52,598 nucleotides of DNA from Bacillota bacterium (GTDB taxonomy: Bacteria; Bacillota; Clostridia; Lachnospirales; Lachnospiraceae). The notes under the pieces were generated by a model that was not told where the DNA came from, did not search any database, and saw nothing but the letters and a program-made list of their open reading frames with translations. The stretch covers positions 1-52,598 of the forward strand of contig JAEWAK010000024.1 of the NCBI GenBank assembly GCA_023391695.1, given 5' to 3'. Numbering within the stretch: the first letter of the stretch is position 1; every line of letters starts with the position of its first letter. Both the position numbers and the translations under genes were made by a program. Positions 16,759-25,867 of this stretch are shown one piece after another.

Positions 16759-18927
16759 TCAGGCAGACAGAAACCTGTCAACAATCTGCTGCCTGTACTC
16801 CCTGGAAAGGGATGCGAAAAATGCCGAATACCCTGTTACACGGACAATCAGATCCGGGTGTTTCTGCGGGTCTTCATGAGCCTCAAGGAGTTTCTTTTTC
16901 GTCAGGCAGTTTAGGTTTATCAAAGTCCCGCCCATTTGATTATGGGCATGGATTAAGGCAATCAGAGCGTCTATGCCGCCTTCATGTCTTAACAGGTCCA
17001 GATCGATATCCAGATGCAGGGGTGCGGAATTTCCGTAACCGGGCTGTAAAAGTGCTACGGAATTGGCTTTTAGTGTTGGCGAAAAAGTATGCAGCCCCAG
17101 TGCAAATCCCGGATCCGGCTCATTGGAATGGGAAATCGCCTCTCCATTCCTTCTCCCGTTCGGTGTGGCAGGCAGTTTGGACCCTAATTCCAGAATCGTC
17201 CCATGAGAAAACATGCCCGGAATAATCGGAAGATGGTACTTTGGTGTTCCCCCGCCTTTACAGCACTGTACAAAATAATCCCGTATTTTAACCGCCCAGT
17301 CCCGCGCCAGGGAATCCGGTGAACCAAGTCTTTTTATGTTTTTCATCATGAGACGGATATTTTCGGCACCTTCGTAATTGTTATCCAGGACTTCAAATAA
17401 TTCCTCCCAGGTTATCCGTTTCTCCATAAGTATTCGCTGTTCTATTGCGGCAAAAGAGTCTGCTACAGTAGCCAGGGCAACTCCGTCAATATTAAAGTTT
17501 AATATATCCACACCGCCTTCGGAGCAGTTTAATCCCCGTTCAACCGGCACATGCATAAAAAGGTTATAAACCAGCTCCGGCTTATTTCTTCCCATTACCT
17601 CATAATGCTTATCGTATCCGGCTTTAATGCTGTCCACGATCGTTTTAGTATGAAAGCAGAACCGTTCAAAAAGGGCTTTCAGGGAGGGTTCCTTTCTGAT
17701 ATCCAAAAGGGCGTAATGCAGGGCGAAGCCCAGATTGCATCTTGTTACATCCTGAAGGGGATATTCCTCTCCGGGGATGCAGGTCCAGTTACAGCCGACT
17801 TTTGCCCTTTTTCTTGCCAGCTGCAGGGGATATCCGTTTTTCATGTACCCTTGTTCACAGCCTACATTTAAGGAATAATCAACCCCGGAGCCGTCTTCTA
17901 TGGTATATTCCAGGGAACGCCTTAACAGGGCAGGATTTACCTTCTCATGAACCCGCAGGGCAATATTGGCCGGAATACGTAATGCATGCATGGCATCCAG
18001 AATGATAAAAGACATCCTGCTGGTCATATCCCTGGTGCCGTCCGGTGTGAGCCCGGCAATCTGGGAGTAATGGGTATCATTAAAAAGCAGACTTGCTACA
18101 TGCCATACCGCCTCTTCCTCCGTCACCCGGCCTTCCTCCGTATCCTTTTCGTAATATGGCCGCAGCACCTCATCCAGCTGGTCAAGGGCACCCCCAACAA
18201 AATAAGTCCGGTCCAGCGTCTGAAAATGTGCGATAAACTGGCAGGCTTCCCTTAAGGTCCGGGGCGGGTTGTAAACGAGCCATTCATTTATCCGGGCTAT
18301 TTCCAGGTAATTATCCCTTTTATCCGGATCCATTTCTTTTTCAGAAAGTAACTGTGCTTTCCCGGCGAGTGCCGATACCCACTCCTGCATCCCCAGTACT
18401 ACCTGCTCTTCCCCGTCATAAAACCCGGTATCGGCCGGAGCATTTAATTCCCTGTAATATCTTATTTTCTGCAATAGTCCCCCCCAGCCAAGCCTCAGGC
18501 CGATGGTAATATCCCCGGCACAGTGGTTCATTCCGCCAAAACCGGGACGGGTATCATATTTTTGCCATATTTCACGAAGCTCTAAAGAAGGCTGGTCCTC
18601 TGTGGCAATGTCAATGGGTACATAATTGATGATCGGGCCGATCCAGGCCCCTGCCAGGGAACTGTTCTGATTGATATACTTTGGGATTTCATTAAAAAAC
18701 CTTCTTAAATGTTCCCCGATGGCAAGCGGTCCGTATACAATCCCGGACGGATGATTTGGCTTTGCTTCAAAATTAAAATCCGGATCATATACAAATCCCC
18801 AATCGTCAAAATCCAGGTGACCAAGCTCTTTCATTTTGACCTCATTGATTTTTAACTTATCTTCGTGGAGGTTATGTATCCTCTGTTCGTATAATGGTGA
18901 CAGTAAAACCTTCTCGGTATTAAGCAT
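16759..18927 (-). CDS. glycyl-radical enzyme of unknown substrate (PFL superfamily)
   Basis: This 722-residue enzyme has the glycyl-radical domain at its C-terminus: RVTGYSAFFASLSREY, radical glycine G699, close to RVSGYAVRF of pyruvate formate-lyase. Candidate thiyl cysteines are C379 and C383 in VGCNWTCIPGEEYP. This is not the GCVEP-type motif of diol or choline-processing enzymes, nor the paired cysteines of pyruvate formate-lyase, so the reaction cannot be read from known classes. AAAGGGGGA lies upstream of the ATG. Its activase is the next gene upstream (254-base gap) and two Gfo/Idh oxidoreductases lie downstream, which points to a carbohydrate-derived substrate. Strictly anaerobic and cytoplasmic. 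Confidence 0.88.
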   Translation of the reverse strand: MLNTEKVLLSPLYEQRIHNLHEDKLKINEVKMKELGHLDFDDWGFVYDPDFNFEAKPNHPSGIVYGPLAIGEHLRRFFNEIPKYINQNSSLAGAWIGPIINYVPIDIATEDQPSLELREIWQKYDTRPGFGGMNHCAGDITIGLRLGWGGLLQKIRYYRELNAPADTGFYDGEEQVVLGMQEWVSALAGKAQLLSEKEMDPDKRDNYLEIARINEWLVYNPPRTLREACQFIAHFQTLDRTYFVGGALDQLDEVLRPYYEKDTEEGRVTEEEAVWHVASLLFNDTHYSQIAGLTPDGTRDMTSRMSFIILDAMHALRIPANIALRVHEKVNPALLRRSLEYTIEDGSGVDYSLNVGCEQGYMKNGYPLQLARKRAKVGCNWTCIPGEEYPLQDVTRCNLGFALHYALLDIRKEPSLKALFERFCFHTKTIVDSIKAGYDKHYEVMGRNKPELVYNLFMHVPVERGLNCSEGGVDILNFNIDGVALATVADSFAAIEQRILMEKRITWEELFEVLDNNYEGAENIRLMMKNIKRLGSPDSLARDWAVKIRDYFVQCCKGGGTPKYHLPIIPGMFSHGTILELGSKLPATPNGRRNGEAISHSNEPDPGFALGLHTFSPTLKANSVALLQPGYGNSAPLHLDIDLDLLRHEGGIDALIALIHAHNQMGGTLINLNCLTKKKLLEAHEDPQKHPDLIVRVTGYSAFFASLSREYRQQIVDRFLSA

Positions 18928-19181
18928 AAATGGATCCCCCTTTACTATTTTGGAAGGCTGCTTTCCTTCCTGCGGTATGTTCTTTATAGGGCCTCAAAGA
19001 TGTGAAAAACATCGCAGCTGCTCTGTTTTCCACTGAGTCTTCAGTCGAACATAAACAGCCCTGTCAGCCGGTCGATACCCAGCCGAATATATATCACTTT
19101 ATTCATGCCATATTTATAAAAGGAACTTTTTCAGCAGCCTCATATTTGTATTCCTGGTTACTGCGTTTCAATTACCTTTAA

Positions 19182-20075
19182 TTATGATTTCGATTCCTTC
19201 AACCCATAAGCCCTGAGAGTTGCTGCCGCTTCCTCCACTTGCTCCTCCGGCGGTGTCTCCGTATGCAGTAATTCATTTTTTATTCCGAGGGCAGTGTATT
19301 TACTGTTACCAAGCTTATGATAGGGCATCACTTCCACCCTGGCCGGTTTCAACGGGCTTAACAGACCTGCGATACGTTCTGTCTGGTCATCATTTTGCCC
19401 AGGAATAAATGGAATCCGGACCCATATTTCTTTTTTTGCCTCCGACAGCCTTTGTAAATTTTTAAGTATCAAATGATTCTCTCTCCCGGTAAGTTCCTTA
19501 TGGCGGACGGGATCGGCAGCTTTTACATCGTATAAAAACAAATCCGTCACATTAAGGATCCTCTCAAAATATTCCCAGGGTACGCAGCCGGCCGTATCCA
19601 CCGCCGTATGTATTAATTCATTTTTACACCTTTTCAGGATTTCTTCCAGGAAATCAATCTGAAGCATGGCTTCTCCGCCGGAAAAGGTTACTCCCCCGGA
19701 AGAATTATCATAGTAGGGTTTATCTTCCAATATGGACGTTAAAAGGCCTGAAACCTCCACATTCTGCCCCACCCCAGCCAATGCATTGGCATAACAGGTC
19801 TGTGCACACAAAAGGCAGCCGGTGCATTTAGTCCGGTCCAGCCTATGTTCCTTATTTTCATCAAGGTAATGCACCCCATTACAGCATACCTCATAACAGG
19901 CGCCGCACCCGATGCATTTTTCCGGATAGAATTCGATCTGGTTCTCCTTTCGAATGGATTCCGGATTATGACACCATTTGCACTTAAGATTGCAGCCCTT
20001 GAAGAAAACCGTGGTTCTGATACCGGGCCCGTCATGCACGGAAAATCTTTGAATATTAAATAATTTACCTTCCAT
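19182..20075 (-). CDS. glycyl-radical enzyme activase (radical SAM)
   Basis: This 297-residue radical SAM protein should install the glycyl radical on the enzyme encoded at 16759. The SAM cluster motif CNLKCKWC (C28, C32, C35) follows FSVHDGPGIRTTVFFKG, the signature of PflA-type activases. An inserted ferredoxin-like domain has two 4Fe-4S motifs, CIGCGACYEVC (C54-C64) and CTGCLLCAQTC (C84-C94), as in activases of dehydratase-type and related enzymes rather than pyruvate formate-lyase itself. GGEAMLQ is also present (SAM binding). The start at 20075 follows GGAAAGGAAC; the frame extends to 20117 without support. It is first in the operon. Confidence 0.9.
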   Translation of the reverse strand: MEGKLFNIQRFSVHDGPGIRTTVFFKGCNLKCKWCHNPESIRKENQIEFYPEKCIGCGACYEVCCNGVHYLDENKEHRLDRTKCTGCLLCAQTCYANALAGVGQNVEVSGLLTSILEDKPYYDNSSGGVTFSGGEAMLQIDFLEEILKRCKNELIHTAVDTAGCVPWEYFERILNVTDLFLYDVKAADPVRHKELTGRENHLILKNLQRLSEAKKEIWVRIPFIPGQNDDQTERIAGLLSPLKPARVEVMPYHKLGNSKYTALGIKNELLHTETPPEEQVEEAAATLRAYGLKESKS

Positions 20076-20315
20076 GGGCACAGTTCCTTTCCTTTGTGAT
20101 AACTGAATTATAAACATTTAAAAATAAAAAATCATAGCAGTTTTTATATGAAATCTCTCAATTTTTTAACTGTAGGGAGAAGATTGCCAGGAACTTACCC
20201 TGAGCTGGGTAATCAAAGCGGATCACATAAAATTAAGAAATAAAAAGTTATGGAATAAAAAGTATTCTGCTCATGGAATTCACCGTCAGTTTGTATTATA
20301 ATGGTTTTAAGACTT
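20076..20315. other. intergenic region upstream of activase
   Basis: AT-rich stretch that should hold the minus-strand promoter of the activase operon and the plus-strand promoter of the AraC gene (TATAAT at about 20295). No coding signal was seen. Confidence 0.4.
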
Positions 20316-20477
20316 AGGGTGTGTCTGAAAACTCATTGCACCGTTCTGAACCGCCCTACTTTGCGGTTTACTGCGCCTTGATTTTAGGAACTCAGACCCG
20401 CTGCGCCCCCAAAATCGTCCCTGTCTCCCACAAAGCGGAACATTCAGCCAGACAACAAGCAGTTTTCAGACACACCC
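20316..20477. repeat. foldback element, 17-bp terminal inverted repeats
   Basis: GGGTGTGTCTGAAAACT (20317-20333) and its exact complement AGTTTTCAGACACACCC (20461-20477) bound a 160-base non-coding segment. A third copy of the end lies at 21409-21433. It looks like a small MITE or repeat-based foldback just upstream of the AraC gene at 20497. Confidence 0.7.
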
Positions 20478-20496
20478 AAGGAAAAGAGGTCAATCC

Positions 20497-21372
20497 ATGC
20501 TCCCAGTATATCTTACGGAAAAAGACAGTAATTTTTTCTTTGATATTTCCATCCATGAAATCAGAGATGATGTCAATCCCCATGGACATAGTTTTTTAGA
20601 GCTCCATTATGTATTTGAAGGAGAAGGTATAGAAAAAATCAACGGAATTGAACATACTATGAAACCCGGTACCTTTGCCGTTATATTCCCGCATCAGATA
20701 CACGAAATGCATATAAAGGAGGGTACCAAAGTCCTCCTGTATAACCTGTGCCTGTCCACCAAAACTTTATTTGACCAGGACGAATACGGCCTTGTGATGA
20801 ACCGGCTTTTATTTGATATTAATTTAAATGCCAGGACCATTTATGATATTGAGCCGGATACGGCCGGAAAAGTGTTTACGCTCCTTAGGGAAATGCACGG
20901 AGAATACAAAGAAGAAAAAGTATGGAAAAACTTTTTGCTGAAAGCAAAAATTATAGAATTATTCATATTAGTTGACCGCTACCGGAGATCCCAGGTTCCA
21001 AAGGTAAGCGAAAACCTCACCGATACTTTGGGGAATGATACCTGGTCCATTATCCATTATGTTTATAAAAACTGGAATACCAATATTACCTTAAAGAGCC
21101 TGTCCAAGCTCTTTTACTTAAGCGAGTCTTATATCAGCACTATCTTCAAACAGTGCCTTGGTATCAGCTTCCATGCTTTTCTCATGGACCTGCGCATAGA
21201 AAATGCCTGCAGCCTGCTGACCTCCTCGAAAATGTCCATTACGGATATCGCATACGAGGTAGGTTATTCGTCCTACAGTACTTTTGTAAGGGTATTCCAT
21301 ACCCGCAAAGGAGTCAGTCCCGTTACCTACAGGCAATTGATGAAAGAAAACCGCCGGGAGGACTTAACTTAA
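20497..21372 (+). CDS. AraC-family transcriptional regulator
   Basis: A 291-residue AraC protein: N-terminal cupin with NPHGHSFLELHYVFEGEG (27-44) and FAVIFPHQIHEM (about 65-77), C-terminal double helix-turn-helix (about 185-283; MSITDIAYEVGYSSYSTFVRVF). AAAGAGG precedes the ATG. It lies next to the glycyl-radical operon, transcribed away from it, and is convergent with another AraC gene. It is bracketed by inverted copies of a 25-base repeat (20316-20340 and 21409-21433), which suggests the gene arrived or could move as a unit. Control of the activase/glycyl-radical operon is a reasonable guess. Confidence 0.87.
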   Translation: MLPVYLTEKDSNFFFDISIHEIRDDVNPHGHSFLELHYVFEGEGIEKINGIEHTMKPGTFAVIFPHQIHEMHIKEGTKVLLYNLCLSTKTLFDQDEYGLVMNRLLFDINLNARTIYDIEPDTAGKVFTLLREMHGEYKEEKVWKNFLLKAKIIELFILVDRYRRSQVPKVSENLTDTLGNDTWSIIHYVYKNWNTNITLKSLSKLFYLSESYISTIFKQCLGISFHAFLMDLRIENACSLLTSSKMSITDIAYEVGYSSYSTFVRVFHTRKGVSPVTYRQLMKENRREDLT

Positions 21373-21408
21373 CATATAGTATACCGCGAAGCGGAGCGTT
21401 CAAAACAG

Positions 21409-21433
21409 TGCAAGGAGTTTTCAGACACGCCCT
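21409..21433. repeat. inverted copy of the 20316 repeat
   Basis: Matches the complement of 20316-20340 with two mismatches over 25 bases (AGTTTTCAGACACGCCC at its core). It overlaps the stop codon of the minus-strand AraC gene that ends at 21432. Confidence 0.7.
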
Positions 21434-22223
21434 AGTTCCTGATTTTATACCGGTACTGTGCAGGTGTCGTTCCCTCCTGTTTTTTAAAATTCCTGCAGAA
21501 AGAAGGCAGGTCATAAAAACCGCAGGAGAGGGCTACTTCAGTCATATTGTAATTCGTATCCGCAAGCATGTATTTCGCGGAAAGAATCCGGTACTCCGTC
21601 AGGTATTTTTTAACGGACTTACCCGTATACTGCTTAAATATCTTAAAAAGGTAGGTTCTGTCTATCCCCACATGCCTTGCAATATCCGCCACACGGATAT
21701 CGTAGCTGTAATTATGACGGATATAGGACAGGGCTTTCTCATAATATCCCCGTTCCGCCGCTTCTTCTCTTCTGGTTTCCGCCCGGGCAATGGTGGAAAA
21801 TACCAGATAAAAATATCCGGTAAGCTCATACTCATGGTAACCGGGATGGTGAAACCGATCTGCCATCTGCTTTAAATATTTCTCACATTCCTCCGGTTTT
21901 AAAATGTCACACACAGGTTTTTCCGCCGTAATCCCCGCAGTTCCAAACATCTCCTCGGCGGCCTCGCCGTCAAAAGCGATCCAGGCATATTCCCAGGGAT
22001 TTTCCATATCAGCGTCATAATAGGTAATCTCCTGGGGCCGGATCAAAAAAGCGTCCCCTTTCTTTAGTTCATACCTATCATCCCCAACCTCATAATACCC
22101 TTTGCCGTTCAGGATAAAGTGCATCAGATAATGGGGGCGGACAGCCGGACCGAAGTAATGACCGGGAGCACATTCCTCCCTGCCGCAGTAATAAATATTA
22201 ATAGGTTTTCTTATATTTTTCAT
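21432..22223 (-). CDS. AraC-family transcriptional regulator beside melA
   Basis: This 263-residue AraC regulator has a cupin N-terminus (RPHYLMHFILNGKGYYEV; LKKGDAFLIRPQEITYY) and a C-terminal double helix-turn-helix (about 165-260; NMTEVALSCGFYDLPSFCRNFKK). The start at 22223 follows GAGGTATTT; an in-frame ATG at 22256 lacks a site. It is divergent from the GH4 alpha-galactosidase with 127 bases between, so it likely controls that gene in response to an alpha-galactoside. Its stop codon coincides with a repeat end. Confidence 0.88.
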   Translation of the reverse strand: MKNIRKPINIYYCGREECAPGHYFGPAVRPHYLMHFILNGKGYYEVGDDRYELKKGDAFLIRPQEITYYDADMENPWEYAWIAFDGEAAEEMFGTAGITAEKPVCDILKPEECEKYLKQMADRFHHPGYHEYELTGYFYLVFSTIARAETRREEAAERGYYEKALSYIRHNYSYDIRVADIARHVGIDRTYLFKIFKQYTGKSVKKYLTEYRILSAKYMLADTNYNMTEVALSCGFYDLPSFCRNFKKQEGTTPAQYRYKIRN

Positions 22224-22251
22224 AAATACCTCGTAATCTTTGAATTCATTC

Positions 22252-22283
22252 AACAAATTAACAGAAGAATTGAAACAAATTAA
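22252..22283. promoter_or_regulatory. direct-repeat operator candidate between AraC gene and melA
   Basis: AACAAATTAA occurs at 22252-22261 and again at 22274-22283, a 22-base repeat distance (two helical turns) in the divergent promoter region. This is the usual arrangement for AraC-family half-sites; binding is inferred. Confidence 0.4.
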
Positions 22284-22350
22284 AAGGACACCGCCTTGCT
22301 TCTATTATACAATGAGCATTAAGGAAACACAAGAAAACAGGAGGTATCAA

Positions 22351-23673
22351 ATGATAAAAATTACTTTTTTAGGTGCTGGAAGTACCGTATTTGCAAGGAA
22401 TGTACTGGGTGACTGCATGTGTACGCCTTCTCTTTGTGAAAGTGAAATTGCATTGTATGATATTGACGCGAAGAGGCTGGAAGAATCCAGGATAATACTT
22501 GAAGCAATCAACAAAAACGTAAACCGGGGCCGGACCCTTATCAAAACTTATCTTGGAGTCCCCAACCGTAAGGACGCCTTAAGAGCTGCGGATTTTGTTG
22601 TCAATGCCATCCAGGTGGGAGGTTATGATCCCTGCACCATTACGGATTTTGAGATTCCAAAAAAATACGGTTTACGCCAGACCATTGCAGACACTTTAGG
22701 AATCGGCGGTATTATGCGGGCTCTCCGCACCATCCCTGTTATGGCTGAATTTGCAAAGGATATGGAGGAAGTCTGCCCCGACACCCTTTTCTTAAATTAC
22801 ACCAATCCCATGGCCATGCTTACCGGTTATATGCAGCGTTATACAAAAATCCGCACCGTGGGTCTCTGCCACAGCGTACAGGTATGCTCCGAACACCTTT
22901 TGCAAAAACTGGGTATGGAAGATAAATTGGAAGGCCGCAGGGAAGTGATTGCAGGCATAAACCATATGGGCTGGCTGCTGGAATTAAAAGATAAGGACGG
23001 CAATGACTTATATCCCGAAATCAAGGAACGTGCCGTGAAGAAAAATACGGAAGAGAAACACGATGATATGGTCCGTTTTGAATATATAAGGAATTTCGGC
23101 TATTACTGCACCGAATCCAGTGAACATAATGCGGAATACAATCCCCTGTTCATTAAATCCCGCTATCCGGAAATGATCGACAAATTCAACATTCCTCTGG
23201 ATGAATATCCCCGCAGATGTATCAGGCAGATCGAAGGCTGGGAAGAAGAAAAGAGCCGCATTCTGGACAACGGGGAAATTACCCATGAACGGTCCCATGA
23301 ATATGCTTCCTATATTATGGATGCCGTTATTACGGGAATCCCTTATAAGATCGGGGGAAATGTGTTAAATACAGGGCTTATTGACAACCTGCCTTCCGAC
23401 GCCTGTGTGGAAGTGCCCTGTCTGGTAGATAAAAACGGCATCAGCCCCTGCCACGTAGGAAGGCTTCCGGTTCAGTGTGCCGCTATGAACATGACCAATA
23501 TCAACGTACAGCTATTGACCATCGAAGCGGCCGTTACCAAAGACCGGAATTATATATACCAGGCCGCCATGTTGGATCCCCATACGGCTGCAGAATTAAA
23601 CATGGAAGACATACGTAACATGTGTGACGAACTGATTGCCGCCCATGGCGATTATATGAAGGACTTCCAATAA
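22351..23673 (+). CDS. melA: alpha-galactosidase, glycoside hydrolase family 4 (MelA type)
   Basis: This 440-residue GH4 enzyme uses NAD+ and a divalent metal for redox-assisted cleavage of alpha-galactosides such as melibiose. The N-terminal Rossmann motif FLGAGSTVFARNVLGD (6-21) binds NAD. Metal and catalytic residues are in GLCHSVQ (C173) and INHMGW (H205), with TNPMA at 151-155. The form of these motifs fits unphosphorylated-substrate MelA members better than 6-phospho-glycosidases. The start at 22351 follows CAGGAGGTATCAA; the open frame upstream to 22240 is unsupported. A divergent AraC gene precedes it. Cytoplasmic. Confidence 0.88.
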   Translation: MIKITFLGAGSTVFARNVLGDCMCTPSLCESEIALYDIDAKRLEESRIILEAINKNVNRGRTLIKTYLGVPNRKDALRAADFVVNAIQVGGYDPCTITDFEIPKKYGLRQTIADTLGIGGIMRALRTIPVMAEFAKDMEEVCPDTLFLNYTNPMAMLTGYMQRYTKIRTVGLCHSVQVCSEHLLQKLGMEDKLEGRREVIAGINHMGWLLELKDKDGNDLYPEIKERAVKKNTEEKHDDMVRFEYIRNFGYYCTESSEHNAEYNPLFIKSRYPEMIDKFNIPLDEYPRRCIRQIEGWEEEKSRILDNGEITHERSHEYASYIMDAVITGIPYKIGGNVLNTGLIDNLPSDACVEVPCLVDKNGISPCHVGRLPVQCAAMNMTNINVQLLTIEAAVTKDRNYIYQAAMLDPHTAAELNMEDIRNMCDELIAAHGDYMKDFQ

Positions 23674-23796
23674 TTATATTTTTATATTAAATTCTGCAGT
23701 ATAATAATGTTCCGCTTTACTTATTAAAATCAGTAATTGAAACAGTGAAGAAAACAATCACCGTGATTTATTTTATAAGTTTATATCTTTTACCTG

Positions 23797-23857
23797 AATT
23801 CACTAATGGTTTTTTATATGGTAAAACAACAGCCATATAATTATCCATTAGTGAATT
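23797..23857. terminator. long foldback between convergent genes
   Basis: AATTCACTAATGG (23797-23809) pairs with CCATTAGTGAATT (23845-23857), with an inner TTATATGG/CCATATAA stem. It sits between melA and the convergent dehydrogenase gene and probably terminates both, although U-runs are weak. Confidence 0.55.
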
Positions 23858-23869
23858 TGCATTTACCCG

Positions 23870-24823
23870 CTAAACTAATTTGTTTTTCGGTTCCTTTCCG
23901 TTAAACACCGCAATCAGAGCCTGTGAAGCCGCAATCGCCGTAGCTGCATAATTTTCATAGGTTTCCGCTGCCGTATAAGGAGTGGCAATATACTGAGGGA
24001 ATTCAAACAGTGGGTTATTTGGGGCAACCGGATTACTTTCATATACATCCGTTCCGTATCCTGCAATTCTTCCTGATTTTAAACCCTGGTACAATGCTTT
24101 TTCATCAACTATACTGCCCCTTGCCGTATTAACTAAATATACGCCTTCTTTCATCTCTTTTATTGTCGCTTCATTAATAAATCCTCTGGTTTCCTCCGTT
24201 GCCGGCATATGTATGGAAATAATATCGCTTTCTCTTAAAACTTCCTCCCGGCTTACAAGTTTTACCCCTGCCAGCTCCGCTTTCTGGTGATCGGGAAATT
24301 TATCGTAGGCAATCATTCTGACACCAAAGGGTTTTAGTTTGCCGGCCAGATCACATGCAATAGCGCCAAATCCCAGAAACCCTACGGTCCGGCTTTTCAG
24401 TTCATGGGTCATGGGCCTGGTCCATTCACCCCTGCGGACAGCTCCATTTAGATCAGGTATGCGCCTGGTTAAGGCCAGTATCAGTCCCAAGGCCAGTTCT
24501 GCTACGGCAGAGGTATTGATGCCAGGCGCATTGGAAACTACAATTCCATATTCCTTTGCCTTTTTAAGGTCTATGTTATCTATTCCTACTCCAAAACGTG
24601 CAATCGCCTGTAAGCCGGGTGCCAGTTTAAAGATTTCATCATCCCAGATATCGATTCCGGCTACTACGCCCTGGACCTCTTTTACCAGTTCTTTTAATTC
24701 CTCTCTTGGATAGGTATATTCATGTGGATTTTCAATAATTTCACAGCCGTAATCCAGTAAAAGCTGTTTGCCTTGTGTACAGTACTTTGAATAATTCGTT
24801 GCAGTTACTAAGATTTTTTTCAT
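23870..24823 (-). CDS. D-2-hydroxyacid dehydrogenase homologue lacking catalytic Glu and His
   Basis: This 317-residue protein has the phosphoglycerate-dehydrogenase-type fold: ARFGVGIDNID (75-85), a nucleotide loop GFLGFGAIACDLA (148-160) and NTARGSIVDE with the catalytic arginine at 235. The Glu of the usual DVFxxEP motif is N264 (DVYESNP), and the His of TPH is Y283 (ATPYTAAET). Thus the Glu-His relay is missing, while overall conservation is good. It may be inactive, may use another proton relay, or may bind rather than reduce a keto acid. It follows the DapA-like aldolase by 12 bases and is last in the rhamnoside-type operon. Confidence 0.82.
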   Translation of the reverse strand: MKKILVTATNYSKYCTQGKQLLLDYGCEIIENPHEYTYPREELKELVKEVQGVVAGIDIWDDEIFKLAPGLQAIARFGVGIDNIDLKKAKEYGIVVSNAPGINTSAVAELALGLILALTRRIPDLNGAVRRGEWTRPMTHELKSRTVGFLGFGAIACDLAGKLKPFGVRMIAYDKFPDHQKAELAGVKLVSREEVLRESDIISIHMPATEETRGFINEATIKEMKEGVYLVNTARGSIVDEKALYQGLKSGRIAGYGTDVYESNPVAPNNPLFEFPQYIATPYTAAETYENYAATAIAASQALIAVFNGKEPKNKLV

Positions 24824-24835
24824 TGGAACACCCGC

Positions 24836-25759
24836 CTATCCTAAAATTAAATTTTTTGTAAATTCAACCAGACGAGTAAGCTGTTCCATTTCTAATTGGC
24901 AGGTGGAATTAAAAAGAGCAGGATCCTTGGACCTGGTTAGTATTGTTTTAAAATTCCCGATTTGGGTCTGGTAATATTTCGCGTTTACCGGATATACCTG
25001 GCGTTCAATAAGGGAGGCCACCGTCAGCAGATCTGCAATCTGTCTTGCTTTCTCCGGTTCTTTATTAAAATTCTCCGTCAGCCACACATATAATTCAGGA
25101 TGGAAATTGGCCATAACACCGCTGAAACCGGAGGCCCCCGCCTGCAGGGATTCCAAAAGCGTAGATGTATTGGCATTAAATAAACGGATATTGTTTCCCT
25201 TTATGGCTTCCAGTTTATTCTTAATATTCTCCAGATCACAACTGGTATCCTTAATAAAATAAAATCTTCCCGTATCCCCGCACCATTTTAACAGTTCCGG
25301 CGTTATGACTCTTTTATACGGGTAAGGGCATTCGTAAAATCCAAGAGGTAAATCCTCCGGCAATTTCTCCAGGAGCTGTTTTAAATTCTCCAGCCATATC
25401 TCATCACTTTCCTCTTCTTTCGCAAGACGGTTGGTTAATAAAATAACCGCATCGGCCCCCGCTCCTGCAATCCGGTTTAATTCATAAGCCTGCTCATGAA
25501 TTGTATCCGCTGTATGTCCGGAGGATACTACTGCTGTTCTTCCCGCCGCTTTTTTCACAATAAATTTTGTTATGTCAATTCTCTCTTCCAATGTTAAATA
25601 AAACATTTCGCTGGACTGGCAGACTGCAAAAAGTCCTGCTGCTCCTGCGTCAAGGTACCACTCAGTCAATTTATCCAGAGCATCATAATCTACCTGATTG
25701 TCTTTGGTAAAGGGTGTCAACATTACCGGGTATACTCCGTTAGCAAACTTATTTCCCAT
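24836..25759 (-). CDS. DapA/NanA-superfamily aldolase or hydratase of unknown substrate
   Basis: This 307-residue class I aldolase-family protein has the Schiff-base lysine at K170 (YFIKDTSCD) and the catalytic tyrosine near Y142 (LGFYECPYPYKR). The GTTGE loop of DapA is replaced by CQSSEMF and the DapA-specific arginine is absent, so lysine synthesis is unlikely. Family members on sugar loci cleave or dehydrate 2-keto-3-deoxy acids or sialic acid. GGAGG precedes the ATG. It lies between a GH106-like glycosidase and a 2-hydroxyacid dehydrogenase homologue, which fits processing of a keto acid made from the imported sugar. Substrate unknown. Confidence 0.82.
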   Translation of the reverse strand: MGNKFANGVYPVMLTPFTKDNQVDYDALDKLTEWYLDAGAAGLFAVCQSSEMFYLTLEERIDITKFIVKKAAGRTAVVSSGHTADTIHEQAYELNRIAGAGADAVILLTNRLAKEEESDEIWLENLKQLLEKLPEDLPLGFYECPYPYKRVITPELLKWCGDTGRFYFIKDTSCDLENIKNKLEAIKGNNIRLFNANTSTLLESLQAGASGFSGVMANFHPELYVWLTENFNKEPEKARQIADLLTVASLIERQVYPVNAKYYQTQIGNFKTILTRSKDPALFNSTCQLEMEQLTRLVEFTKNLILG

Positions 25760-25867
25760 AATTTTTTCCTCCTGCTTGATGTAATTAATTTATTTATTCC
25801 TCAATCAATGATTATTTTTATCTGTATAAGCAAAATAATTACCAATAATACTTGTATCCATGAAGTT

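Noticed and set aside
21153..21875. 240-codon plus-strand ORF over two AraC genes
   Set aside because: Crosses from the end of one AraC gene into the antisense of the next; no family motifs.
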